19,086 nucleotides of DNA from an uncultured Peptoniphilus sp. (GTDB lineage Bacteria; Bacillota; Clostridia; Tissierellales; Peptoniphilaceae): NCBI RefSeq assembly GCF_946998875.1, contig NZ_CAMQAY010000025.1, positions 1 to 19,086 on the forward strand. Reading direction: 5' to 3'. The notes under the pieces are model-generated. The model worked only from the letters and a program-made list of their open reading frames with translations. It was not told the DNA's origin and did no database searches. The first letter of the stretch is position 1; every line of letters starts with the position of its first letter. Of the stretch, positions 6,229-13,719 are shown piece after piece. A program made the translations under genes and the position numbers.

Positions 6229-7280
6229 TAAAGAGAAAAGAAACAAAAAAAATTTATGTAGGCAATGTGCCTGTTGGAGGAGATTCTTATATCTCAATCC
6301 AGTCAATGACTAATACCAATACAAAAGATGTAAAATCTACTGTTTCTCAAATAAAAAAATTGGAAGAAGCAGGTTGCGACATTATTAGAATGGCTGTAAA
6401 TGATTTAGATGATGCAGCTGCACTTAGACATATAAAAAAAGAAATTAAAATTCCAATAATTTCTGACATTCAATTTGATTATAAATTAGCTCTAGCTGCT
6501 GCTGAAAATGAAAGTGATGCCATAAGATTAAATCCAGGAAACATTGGCGACTCATGGAAAATAAAGGAAGTTATTGAAGCTTGCAAGTTTTACAATATTC
6601 CCATAAGAGTTGGCGTAAATTCTGGCTCTATAAAAGAGGAGTTTTTAGATAAGTTTAAGGGCGTCAATGCATCTTCAATATGCTATAGTGCAATGGAAGA
6701 AGTAGAAATTCTTGAAAAAAATAATTTTTATGATATTGCTGTCTCTCTTAAAGCATCCAGCGTAAACTTGACAATAGAAAGTTATAGAAAATTTTCTGAG
6801 ATGTCAAATTATCCACTTCACCTTGGTGTAACTGAAGCAGGCACACCAAAGAAGGGCATTGTTAAATCTGCAATTGGAATAGGAACTCTTTTAGCTGAAG
6901 GAATTGGCGACACAATAAGAGTTTCTCTAACATCAGACCCTTTAGATGAAGTCATAGCTGCAAAAGATATATTAAAGGCACTGGACCTCAGAAGAGAGGG
7001 AATAGATTTGATTTCTTGTCCTACTTGTGCAAGGACAAAGGTGGACTTAATAGAAATAGTAAGAACCGTTGAAGACAGACTATATGCAATGGATAAGAAC
7101 TTAAAAGTTGCAATAATGGGCTGCGCAGTAAATGGTCCAGGTGAAGCTAGGGAAGCTGATATTGGAATTGCCTGTGGAAATGGAAATGGACTTATTTTCA
7201 AAAAGGGCGAAATCATAAAAAAAGTTCCAGAAGAAAAACTTTTAAGTGAACTTTTATCAGAAATAGAAAAAATCGGGTGA
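6225..7280 (+). CDS. ispG: 4-hydroxy-3-methylbut-2-en-1-yl diphosphate synthase (IspG/GcpE)
   Basis: IspG catalyses the penultimate step of the MEP isoprenoid pathway, reductively opening MEcPP to HMBPP with a [4Fe-4S] cluster. The ligands are visible: C265, C268, C300 and E307, in CPTCAR and GCAVNGPGEA. Their spacing is identical to the E. coli enzyme (270/273/305/312, recalled). The N-terminal TIM barrel begins with SIQSMTNTNTKDV, the usual signature. Length 351 is typical for the two-domain bacterial form. It is oxygen-sensitive, consistent with an anaerobe. The start overlaps the rseP stop by four bases, and polC begins four bases after its stop. The cognate dxr is not adjacent, unlike many clostridial clusters. 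Confidence 0.97.
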   Translation: MIKRKETKKIYVGNVPVGGDSYISIQSMTNTNTKDVKSTVSQIKKLEEAGCDIIRMAVNDLDDAAALRHIKKEIKIPIISDIQFDYKLALAAAENESDAIRLNPGNIGDSWKIKEVIEACKFYNIPIRVGVNSGSIKEEFLDKFKGVNASSICYSAMEEVEILEKNNFYDIAVSLKASSVNLTIESYRKFSEMSNYPLHLGVTEAGTPKKGIVKSAIGIGTLLAEGIGDTIRVSLTSDPLDEVIAAKDILKALDLRREGIDLISCPTCARTKVDLIEIVRTVEDRLYAMDKNLKVAIMGCAVNGPGEAREADIGIACGNGNGLIFKKGEIIKKVPEEKLLSELLSEIEKIG

Positions 7281-7284
7281 TAAT

Positions 7285-10200
7285 TTGCTTTTATTAAAAG
7301 ATATTTTAAAAAAATTAGAAACTGCGTCTTTAGAAGTTTCAGATGATATATCCATAGATTCTATTAAGAGAAATAAAAATAGTGGCGAGGTATTTTTTGT
7401 AATAACTTCTAAAGAAGATTTAGATACAAATTTAAAGAAAAAAATTAAAGAGATTTTTTCTAAAAATTTAGAAGAATATAAAATTTATATTGAATTCAAG
7501 TCATCTTCTCTCTATAAAAGTGAAGATGATTTAATTTGTGCAGAAATACTAAAGTACAATCCATCTTCAAAAATATGGATTGAAGAAATTGAAATCAAAA
7601 AAGAAAAAAATAAAATTGAAATAATACTTCCAAGTGAGGAAGCCTATTACACTCTAACAAAAAATGGCTTTGGTCACTACTTGGAAGAAGAACTCAAATT
7701 ATTTGGCTCCTATAAAATCGACTTTGACTTTGTAAAAGAAATAGTAGAAGATGACAATATTGAGTCCTTTATTTCACAAATCGACGAAGCAGAAGAAGTG
7801 ATTTCTGCAAAACATGAATTGGAAATTAAGACGAAGACAGAAAATAAAGTTAAGGAAAATAAAGCAAAAAAAGTAAACAGTTATGGAAAAAAAGATATTG
7901 ATAATATTGAAAGGCTTATTGATATAAGTCTTAATTCTCAAAAAGTCACTGTAGAAGTAGATATCTTTAACATTGATAGTCGAGAAATAAAATCTGGAAA
8001 TTTTTTAGTTTCCTTATCCGTTACAGACTATACTTCTTCAAGTCTTGCCAAAATATTTTTAAAACCAGAAAAGGTTGAAGAATTTTTGGAAAGTTTCAAA
8101 AAGGGAGATCATGTTTTAATAACCGGAAATGTAAATTATGACAGTTTTTCAAAATGTGAGACTCTTATGATAAGATACATTGAAAAAAGAGACAAAGTAA
8201 TTCGCATGGATTACTCCAAGGAAAAGAGAACGGAATTTAGAATTCACTCAAAAATGTCACAAATGTCGGGTGTAACTTCCTTTACTAATTTTGCAAAAAG
8301 AGCTAAACTATGGGGCCACAATGCGCTAGCTATAGCTGACACAAATGATGTTCAGGGATTTCCCGAAGCAATGGAAGCAGGAGAGGCAAGTGGACTTAAA
8401 ATTTTATATGGTACAGATATAAATTTTGTTGACGACAAAGAAAAAATCGTAACAAATTATGATCCTAATAAAAATTATAATTCATATGTCGTCTTCGATA
8501 TAGAAACTACTGGACTATCTTCTAGAAATGATAAAATTACAGAAATTGGTGCAGTAAAAATTGTTGATGGAACAATTGTAGATAGGTTTTCACAATTAGT
8601 GAATCCTGAAAGAGAAATTCCACAAGTAGTAGTTGAACTTACTGGCATCAGCAATGCAAAAGTAGAAAATGAACCTACAATTGAAGAAGTCATACCAAAA
8701 TTTTACGAATTTTCAAAGGACTGTGTTCTAGTTGCACATAATGCAAAATTTGATATTTCATTTATAAGAAGGGAATATGCAAATAATAATTTAGAATTTA
8801 GTCACCCAATTCTTGACACCTTAGTCTTGGCAAGAGCTCTTATGACTTATATGAAGAGATTTAACTTGGGAACTCTTTGTAAAAATCTTGGGGTTTCACT
8901 TGTTGGAGCTCACAGAGCAGTAAATGATGCCGAAGCAACAGCTGACATGTTTATAAAATTAATTGACAGATTTAAAAGAGAAAAAGAATTTAATTTTGAC
9001 AATTTAAACCAAGAAATTATAAACATAGATTCTAAACGATTGTTTGAAAGCTCGCTCTTATTAATAGCTAAGGATGAAGTTGGGCTAAAAAATTTATACA
9101 AACTGATATCTGCATCTCATATGCAATTTTATAATTTTACTGCAAAAGTTCCTAGAACTTTATTAGATAAATATAGGGAAGGAATTTTAGTTGGATCTGG
9201 CAATGCAAGTTCTCCTCTTTTTGATGCAGTTTATAGAATGTGTCCTGATGAAGAACTTCTAGAAATAGCAAAGTACTATGACTTTTTAGAAATTCAACCA
9301 ACAAGCGATAATAAGATGGCAATTGAAGATGGAAAATTCACAATAGAAGACATAAGAGAAATAAATAAAAAAATCTTGTGGCTTGGAGAAAAATTAGAAA
9401 TTCCAGTAATTGCTGATTCAGACACTTATTACCTTGAAGAGTCAGAGGATATTTTAAGGCGAATTGTTTTGAATGGAAAACCAGGTAGACCTGACCCAAG
9501 AGCTAGTAGAGAGCAAAAATTTTATTTTAAAACTACAGAAGAAATGCTTGATGAATTTTCTTATCTTGGCGAAGAAAAAGCCTATGAAGTTGTAGTTACA
9601 AATACAAATAAATTAAATAATGAGATAAAAGCTATAAAGCCAATTCCAGATGGCAAATATCCTCCTGTAATAGAAGGTTCTGATGAAAGTCTAAGAGAAA
9701 TGACTTATAAAAAGGCTCACGAAATTTATGGTGATAAGCTCCCGGAGATCGTTGAAGAGAGATTGGAAAAGGAATTAAAATCTATAATCTCAAACGGATA
9801 TTCAGTTCTTTATATAATTGCTCAAAAACTTGTAAAAAAATCCAATGATGATGGATTTTTAGTTGGCTCCAGGGGTTCTGTCGGCTCATCTTTTGTTGCA
9901 ACAATGTCTGGCATAACAGAAGTAAATCCTCTTCCACCACATTATATCTGTCCAAATTGTAAACACTCAGAGTTTATAAAAGATTTAACCTACGGTTCTG
10001 GTGTTGACATGCCCGATAAAGTTTGTCCTGAATGTGGAAGTCCAATGAGAAAAGATGGACACAACATTCCTTTCGAAGTATTTTTAGGCTTTTATGGAGA
10101 CAAGGAACCAGATATTGATTTAAACTTTGCAGGAGAATACCAACCACAAGCACATAAATATACAGAAGAATTATTTGGTGAAGGTTATGTATTTAGGGCA

Positions 10201-11526
10201 GGAACTATTGGAAAAATTGCTGAGAAAACTGCCTATGGCTATGTAAAAAAATTTTTTGAAGGCAAAAATATTTCTCCTGTTGAAATAGATAGGCTGGCAA
10301 AGGAAATCACTGATGGAAAAAGAACTAGTGGACAACATCCAGGCGGCGTTATGATTGTGCCTAAGAGCAAAAGTATTTTTGATTTCACCCCAATTCAGTA
10401 TCCAGCAGATGATTCAACATCAGGAGTAATAACAACTCACTTTGACTACAACTTTATTCACGGAAAGATTTTAAAGCTAGATATACTTGGCCACGATGGT
10501 CCAACTATTATTAAAATGCTAGAAGACTTCACTGGACTTGATTCAAATAAAATTAGACTAGACGATGAAAAAACTCTATCAATATTTAATAGCTCAGAAG
10601 TTTTTAACATGGATGAAGAAATTTTTTCTTGCGAAACAGGAACTCTTGGCATACCAGAATTTGGTACATCTTTTGTAATTTCTATGCTAAAGGAAACAAA
10701 GCCAAAGAATTTTGCTGACTTAGTAAGAATTTCTGGGCTATCACATGGCACTGATGTGTGGATTTCAAATGCTCAAGAGCTTGTAGACTCAGGAAGAGCC
10801 GAACTAAAAGATGTTATTGCAACAAGAGAAGACATTATGGTTTATCTAATAAATGCAGGAGCAGAAAATAAAATGGCCTTTGACACCATGGAAAAAGTTA
10901 GAAAGGGCAAGGGACTTACTGAAGAACAAGAAAAAATAATGAATAATTTAGATTTGCCTGAATGGTATATTGATTCTTGTAAAAAAATTAAGTATATGTT
11001 CCCTAAGGCTCATGCTGTTGCTTATGTAATGCTCTCCTTTAGAATAGCTTACTATAAATTAAATTATCCTCTTGCCTTTTATGCAACATATTTCACTATT
11101 AAATTAAATGACTTTAATGGAGAAAATATTATTGAAGGACCAAGCTTTTTAAAGAATAGAATTAAAACTTTAAAGGAAATTCAAAAGCCAACTGCAAAGG
11201 ACAAGGGAGAATTAAGAGTGTCTGAAGTTGCTCTTGAAATGTATGCAAGAGGCTTTGAATTTTTGCCAGCTGATTTATATAAATCAAGGGCATCAAAGTT
11301 TACTATAGAAGATAAAAAGATAAGAATGCCACTAAGGGCAATACCAGGCATTGGTGAAAACTGTGCAAACAGTATTGAAGAAGAGGCTATGAAGTCAGAG
11401 TTTTTATCCGTAGAAGACTTTTCTAGGAGAACTAAGGCTGGCAACTCAGTAATTACAATTTTACAAAAAAATGGAATGTTAATTGATCTTGATGAAACAA
11501 ATCAAATTTCTCTATTTAATTTTTGA
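7285..11526 (+). CDS. polC: DNA polymerase III alpha subunit, Gram-positive PolC type, degenerate PHP domain
   Basis: PolC is the main replicative polymerase of low-GC Gram-positives, with built-in proofreading. Order in the 1413 residues: a Lys/Glu-rich N-terminal region; OB-fold (about 215-305); PHP first half (about 313-392); inserted DEDD exonuclease (about 400-565) with D405, E407, D490, H543 and D548; PHP second half (about 575-725); then the polymerase core. The core has GSRGSVGSSFVATM, a Cys4 zinc site (C889, C892, C914, C917), catalytic D943 and D945 in PDIDLNF, and D1066 in LKLDILGHD. The last residues, QISLFNF (1407-1413), form a beta-clamp motif. Start is TTG 7285 behind GGGTGAT. 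Most PHP metal ligands are replaced: R319 of the HxH pair, T353 of TDH, S590, N640 and Y715. Proofreading and polymerase residues are intact. Confidence 0.98.
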   Translation: MLLLKDILKKLETASLEVSDDISIDSIKRNKNSGEVFFVITSKEDLDTNLKKKIKEIFSKNLEEYKIYIEFKSSSLYKSEDDLICAEILKYNPSSKIWIEEIEIKKEKNKIEIILPSEEAYYTLTKNGFGHYLEEELKLFGSYKIDFDFVKEIVEDDNIESFISQIDEAEEVISAKHELEIKTKTENKVKENKAKKVNSYGKKDIDNIERLIDISLNSQKVTVEVDIFNIDSREIKSGNFLVSLSVTDYTSSSLAKIFLKPEKVEEFLESFKKGDHVLITGNVNYDSFSKCETLMIRYIEKRDKVIRMDYSKEKRTEFRIHSKMSQMSGVTSFTNFAKRAKLWGHNALAIADTNDVQGFPEAMEAGEASGLKILYGTDINFVDDKEKIVTNYDPNKNYNSYVVFDIETTGLSSRNDKITEIGAVKIVDGTIVDRFSQLVNPEREIPQVVVELTGISNAKVENEPTIEEVIPKFYEFSKDCVLVAHNAKFDISFIRREYANNNLEFSHPILDTLVLARALMTYMKRFNLGTLCKNLGVSLVGAHRAVNDAEATADMFIKLIDRFKREKEFNFDNLNQEIINIDSKRLFESSLLLIAKDEVGLKNLYKLISASHMQFYNFTAKVPRTLLDKYREGILVGSGNASSPLFDAVYRMCPDEELLEIAKYYDFLEIQPTSDNKMAIEDGKFTIEDIREINKKILWLGEKLEIPVIADSDTYYLEESEDILRRIVLNGKPGRPDPRASREQKFYFKTTEEMLDEFSYLGEEKAYEVVVTNTNKLNNEIKAIKPIPDGKYPPVIEGSDESLREMTYKKAHEIYGDKLPEIVEERLEKELKSIISNGYSVLYIIAQKLVKKSNDDGFLVGSRGSVGSSFVATMSGITEVNPLPPHYICPNCKHSEFIKDLTYGSGVDMPDKVCPECGSPMRKDGHNIPFEVFLGFYGDKEPDIDLNFAGEYQPQAHKYTEELFGEGYVFRAGTIGKIAEKTAYGYVKKFFEGKNISPVEIDRLAKEITDGKRTSGQHPGGVMIVPKSKSIFDFTPIQYPADDSTSGVITTHFDYNFIHGKILKLDILGHDGPTIIKMLEDFTGLDSNKIRLDDEKTLSIFNSSEVFNMDEEIFSCETGTLGIPEFGTSFVISMLKETKPKNFADLVRISGLSHGTDVWISNAQELVDSGRAELKDVIATREDIMVYLINAGAENKMAFDTMEKVRKGKGLTEEQEKIMNNLDLPEWYIDSCKKIKYMFPKAHAVAYVMLSFRIAYYKLNYPLAFYATYFTIKLNDFNGENIIEGPSFLKNRIKTLKEIQKPTAKDKGELRVSEVALEMYARGFEFLPADLYKSRASKFTIEDKKIRMPLRAIPGIGENCANSIEEEAMKSEFLSVEDFSRRTKAGNSVITILQKNGMLIDLDETNQISLFNF

Positions 11527-11539
11527 AATTTATAAATTA

Positions 11540-11584
11540 ACTAATTTTTGTTATAAGTTGTAATTCTACTAATTTATGTTATAA
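11540..11584 (+). repeat. 17-bp direct repeat across the rimP promoter
   Basis: ACTAATTTTTGTTATAA at 11540-11556 and ACTAATTTATGTTATAA at 11568-11584 differ at one base and start 28 bases apart. The second copy contains most of the predicted -10 box and the first lies just upstream of the -35. This could be an operator pair, a duplicated promoter, or a chance consequence of AT-rich composition. Confidence 0.6.
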
Positions 11585-11585
11585 T
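11558..11585 (+). promoter_or_regulatory. Promoter for the rimP-nusA-infB operon
   Basis: TTGTAA (11558-11563) and a perfect TATAAT (11580-11585) are 16 bases apart, giving a predicted start near 11591-11593 and a leader of about 65 nt. The 130-base polC-rimP gap is the only large intergenic space in the second half of the window, which fits a new transcription unit. The -35 is only moderate. Confidence 0.65.
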
Positions 11586-11609
11586 TTAATAAGAAAGATA
11601 TTTTAGTGT

Positions 11610-11640
11610 AAAGAGTGGGTTAGCCCACTCTTTGTTTTTT
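11610..11640 (+). terminator. Terminator/attenuator hairpin in the rimP leader
   Basis: AAAGAGTGGG (11610-11619) pairs perfectly over ten bases with CCCACTCTTT (11624-11633) around TTAG, followed by G and six T (11635-11640). It ends transcripts arriving from polC. Because it lies downstream of the predicted rimP promoter it would also attenuate rimP-operon transcripts. The T-tract is interrupted by a G, a feature associated with dependence on NusA. In Bacillus subtilis NusA is reported to control its own operon by such leader termination (recalled, not checked). Confidence 0.85.
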
Positions 11641-11656
11641 AGTAGTGAGGTGTTAA

Positions 11657-12118
11657 GTGAATAAAAAAGAATTAAGAAAAGAGATTTACCCACTAGCTGA
11701 AGAGGTAGCAGAAGAACTTGGCTACGAAATTGTAGACATAGAATTTCAAAATGGCTCGAAGCACGATCTTCTTTCGATTTTTATTTATAAAAAAGAAGGA
11801 ATTGATCTTGATGACTGCACAGAAATGAGTAGAAATTTAGAGAAAAAATTAGACGATCTTGACATTTTAAAAAATCCTTATTATCTTGAGATTTCTTCGC
11901 CAGGACTTGATAGACCTTTAAAAACAAAAGATGACTATAGAAGAAATGTTGGCAATGAAGTTGACCTTAAACTTTATGCACCAATTGACGGGAAAAAAGA
12001 ATTTAGTTTTGTTTTAGACAAATATGATGATGAATTTGTGTATTGTAACATTGATGGCGAAGAATTAAAAATTCCAATTAAATCAATTTCATCTATGAAA
12101 CAAACTATTAAATTTTAA
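11657..12118 (+). CDS. rimP: Ribosome maturation factor RimP
   Basis: RimP binds 30S precursors and assists S12 incorporation during small-subunit assembly. The 153-residue protein has the two-domain form: an N-terminal alpha/beta domain with ELGYEIVDIEFQ, the central conserved EISSPGLDRPLKT motif, and a C-terminal SH3-like barrel ending in IPIKSISSMKQTIKF. Translation starts at a GTG (11657) with GAGGTG at 11647-11652; no in-frame ATG lies close by. It is first in the rimP-nusA-rnpM-infB-rbfA operon, behind a promoter and a hairpin that may attenuate it, and eleven bases before nusA. Confidence 0.96.
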   Translation: MNKKELRKEIYPLAEEVAEELGYEIVDIEFQNGSKHDLLSIFIYKKEGIDLDDCTEMSRNLEKKLDDLDILKNPYYLEISSPGLDRPLKTKDDYRRNVGNEVDLKLYAPIDGKKEFSFVLDKYDDEFVYCNIDGEELKIPIKSISSMKQTIKF

Positions 12119-12129
12119 TGGAGGAATAA

Positions 12130-13404
12130 ATGAACCAAGAGTTTATAGACGCTTTGAATGAAATCGAAAAAGAAAAAGGGATTTCTAAAGAAATTGTCTT
12201 CGAGGCTTTGGAATCAGCTTTAGTTTCTAGTTATAGAAAGAATTACGGTACATCTCAAAATGTTATTGTTAATATGAATAGAGAAACTGGAGAGATAAAA
12301 CTTTTTGCATCTAAGGATGTTGTTGATGAAGTAGAAGACGATCAACTTCAAATATCCCTAGAAGAAGCTAAAAAGATTGACCCAAGCTATGAAGTTGGAG
12401 ATGTATATAATTTAGAAATACATCCAAAAAACTTTGGAAGAATTGCTGCTCAAACAGCTAAACAAGTTGTTATTCAAAGAATAAAAGATGCTGAGAGAGA
12501 TATTGTTTTTGACGAATATGTTGAAAGAGAAAAGGAAATCATTACAGGAGTAGTTCAAAGAAAGGCCTACAATAATGTATATGTTGATTTAGGAACTACT
12601 GAAGCAATTTTGCCTTATAGCGAGCAAATAAGTAATGAAAGATACGAACATGGCGACAGATACAAGATGTTAATTTTATCTGTTGAAAAATCTACAAAGG
12701 GTCCACAAATTGTCCTTTCAAGGTCACACCCTGATTTAATAAAGAGACTCTTTGAATTAGAAGTGCCTGAAGTAAGTGAAGGCATTGTTGAAATTTATTC
12801 TATTTCTAGAGAAGCTGGCTCAAGAACAAAGATTGCAGTGTTTTCAAGAGATTCTGAAGTAGACCCACTAGGTGCTTGTGTTGGATACAAGGGTCAAAGA
12901 GTAAATGCAATTGTAGATGAAATACACAATGAAAAAATTGACATTGTTATTTACGAAAAAGAAATGCACAAGTTTATTGCAAACTCCCTAAGTCCATCTA
13001 AGGTAGAAAAAGTTTTTATTAATGAAGCTGAAAAATCTGCCTTGGCTATAGTGCCAGATTATCAATTGTCTCTTGCAATAGGTAAAGAGGGACAAAATGT
13101 TAGACTTGCAGCAAAGTTAACTGGATGGAAAATTGATATTAAGTCTAAGGAACAGTTTGAAGCTTATCTTGAAGATAGAGGAATTACTGAAGAAGAATTA
13201 GCTGAAGAATTTGAAAGTGCTAAGAAAGAAGTGCCTGAAGATCTTGAAGCTGAAGATGATATAACTTTAGAAAACTCTGATGAAGTTAGCAGTGAAGAAG
13301 TTTCACAAGATAATGATTTAGATATAAATGCGAATGATGATTTAGAAGTAGAATCTTCTAGAGATAATAGTGAAGAAGCTGAAGAAGCTGAAGAAAAAAA
13401 TTAA
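12130..13404 (+). CDS. nusA: Transcription termination/antitermination protein NusA with acidic tail
   Basis: NusA binds RNA polymerase near the RNA exit channel and promotes pausing, hairpin folding and intrinsic termination. Domains in order: N-terminal RNAP-binding domain (about 1-130); S1 domain from about residue 137 (GVVQRKAYNNVYVDLG); KH1 with GYKG (ACVGYKGQRVNAIV); and KH2 with GKEG (LAIGKEGQNVRLA). From about residue 355 an acidic, low-complexity tail rich in Glu, Asp and Ser makes it 424 residues, longer than Bacillus NusA (about 370). It does not resemble the acidic repeat domains of E. coli NusA. The ATG follows GGAGG (12120-12124). Its position behind a leader terminator suggests feedback control, which is inference. 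Confidence 0.97.
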   Translation: MNQEFIDALNEIEKEKGISKEIVFEALESALVSSYRKNYGTSQNVIVNMNRETGEIKLFASKDVVDEVEDDQLQISLEEAKKIDPSYEVGDVYNLEIHPKNFGRIAAQTAKQVVIQRIKDAERDIVFDEYVEREKEIITGVVQRKAYNNVYVDLGTTEAILPYSEQISNERYEHGDRYKMLILSVEKSTKGPQIVLSRSHPDLIKRLFELEVPEVSEGIVEIYSISREAGSRTKIAVFSRDSEVDPLGACVGYKGQRVNAIVDEIHNEKIDIVIYEKEMHKFIANSLSPSKVEKVFINEAEKSALAIVPDYQLSLAIGKEGQNVRLAAKLTGWKIDIKSKEQFEAYLEDRGITEEELAEEFESAKKEVPEDLEAEDDITLENSDEVSSEEVSQDNDLDINANDDLEVESSRDNSEEAEEAEEKN

Positions 13405-13431
13405 AAAATTCTTAATTTAACGGAGTAAAAA

Positions 13432-13695
13432 ATGACTAAAATTAGGAAAATACCTATGCGGACTTGTATAGGTTGTAGGGAACAAAAACCAAAAAAAGAT
13501 TTAATCAGAGTTGTTAAAAACAAGGAAGATGAAATCTTTATTGATAAAACGGGAAAGGCAAATGGAAGAGGAGCTTATTTATGTAATGACAAGAGTTGTT
13601 TGGAAAAAGCGATAAAGTCAAAGGCCCTAAATAGGGCATTTACGACAGAAATTAGTGAGGAAATATATGAGAAACTAATGAATTCTGTGGATTAA
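13432..13695 (+). CDS. rnpM: YlxR/RnpM family RNA-binding protein (DUF448)
   Basis: YlxR proteins are small RNA-binding proteins encoded between nusA and infB. The Bacillus member has been renamed RnpM for binding RNase P RNA and modulating its activity. The 87-residue protein has the family signature PMRTCIGCREQKPKKDLIRVV (21 residues; key residues R10, C12 and C15). It continues with GKANGRGAYLC, where the GRGAY-x-C element ends at C51, with C56 following. Length is typical. The start ATG has a modest ACGGAG 11 bases upstream. The usual next gene, ylxQ (an L7Ae-like protein), is missing: infB starts 24 bases after this stop. Confidence 0.93.
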   Translation: MTKIRKIPMRTCIGCREQKPKKDLIRVVKNKEDEIFIDKTGKANGRGAYLCNDKSCLEKAIKSKALNRAFTTEISEEIYEKLMNSVD

Positions 13696-13719
13696 GCTTC
13701 TTTTGAGGAGGTGTTCAAT

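Noticed and set aside
5673..7216. Long minus-strand open frames opposite rseP (5673-6113) and ispG (6818-7216)
   Set aside because: They lie opposite well-conserved genes, lack convincing ribosome-binding sites, and read as low-information shadows of the real frames.
13260..13401. Repeat-like GAAGAAGCT tracts at the end of nusA
   Set aside because: Short GAAGAAGCTGAAGAAGCT repetition encodes the acidic Glu/Ala tail; it is coding low complexity, not a separate repeat element.
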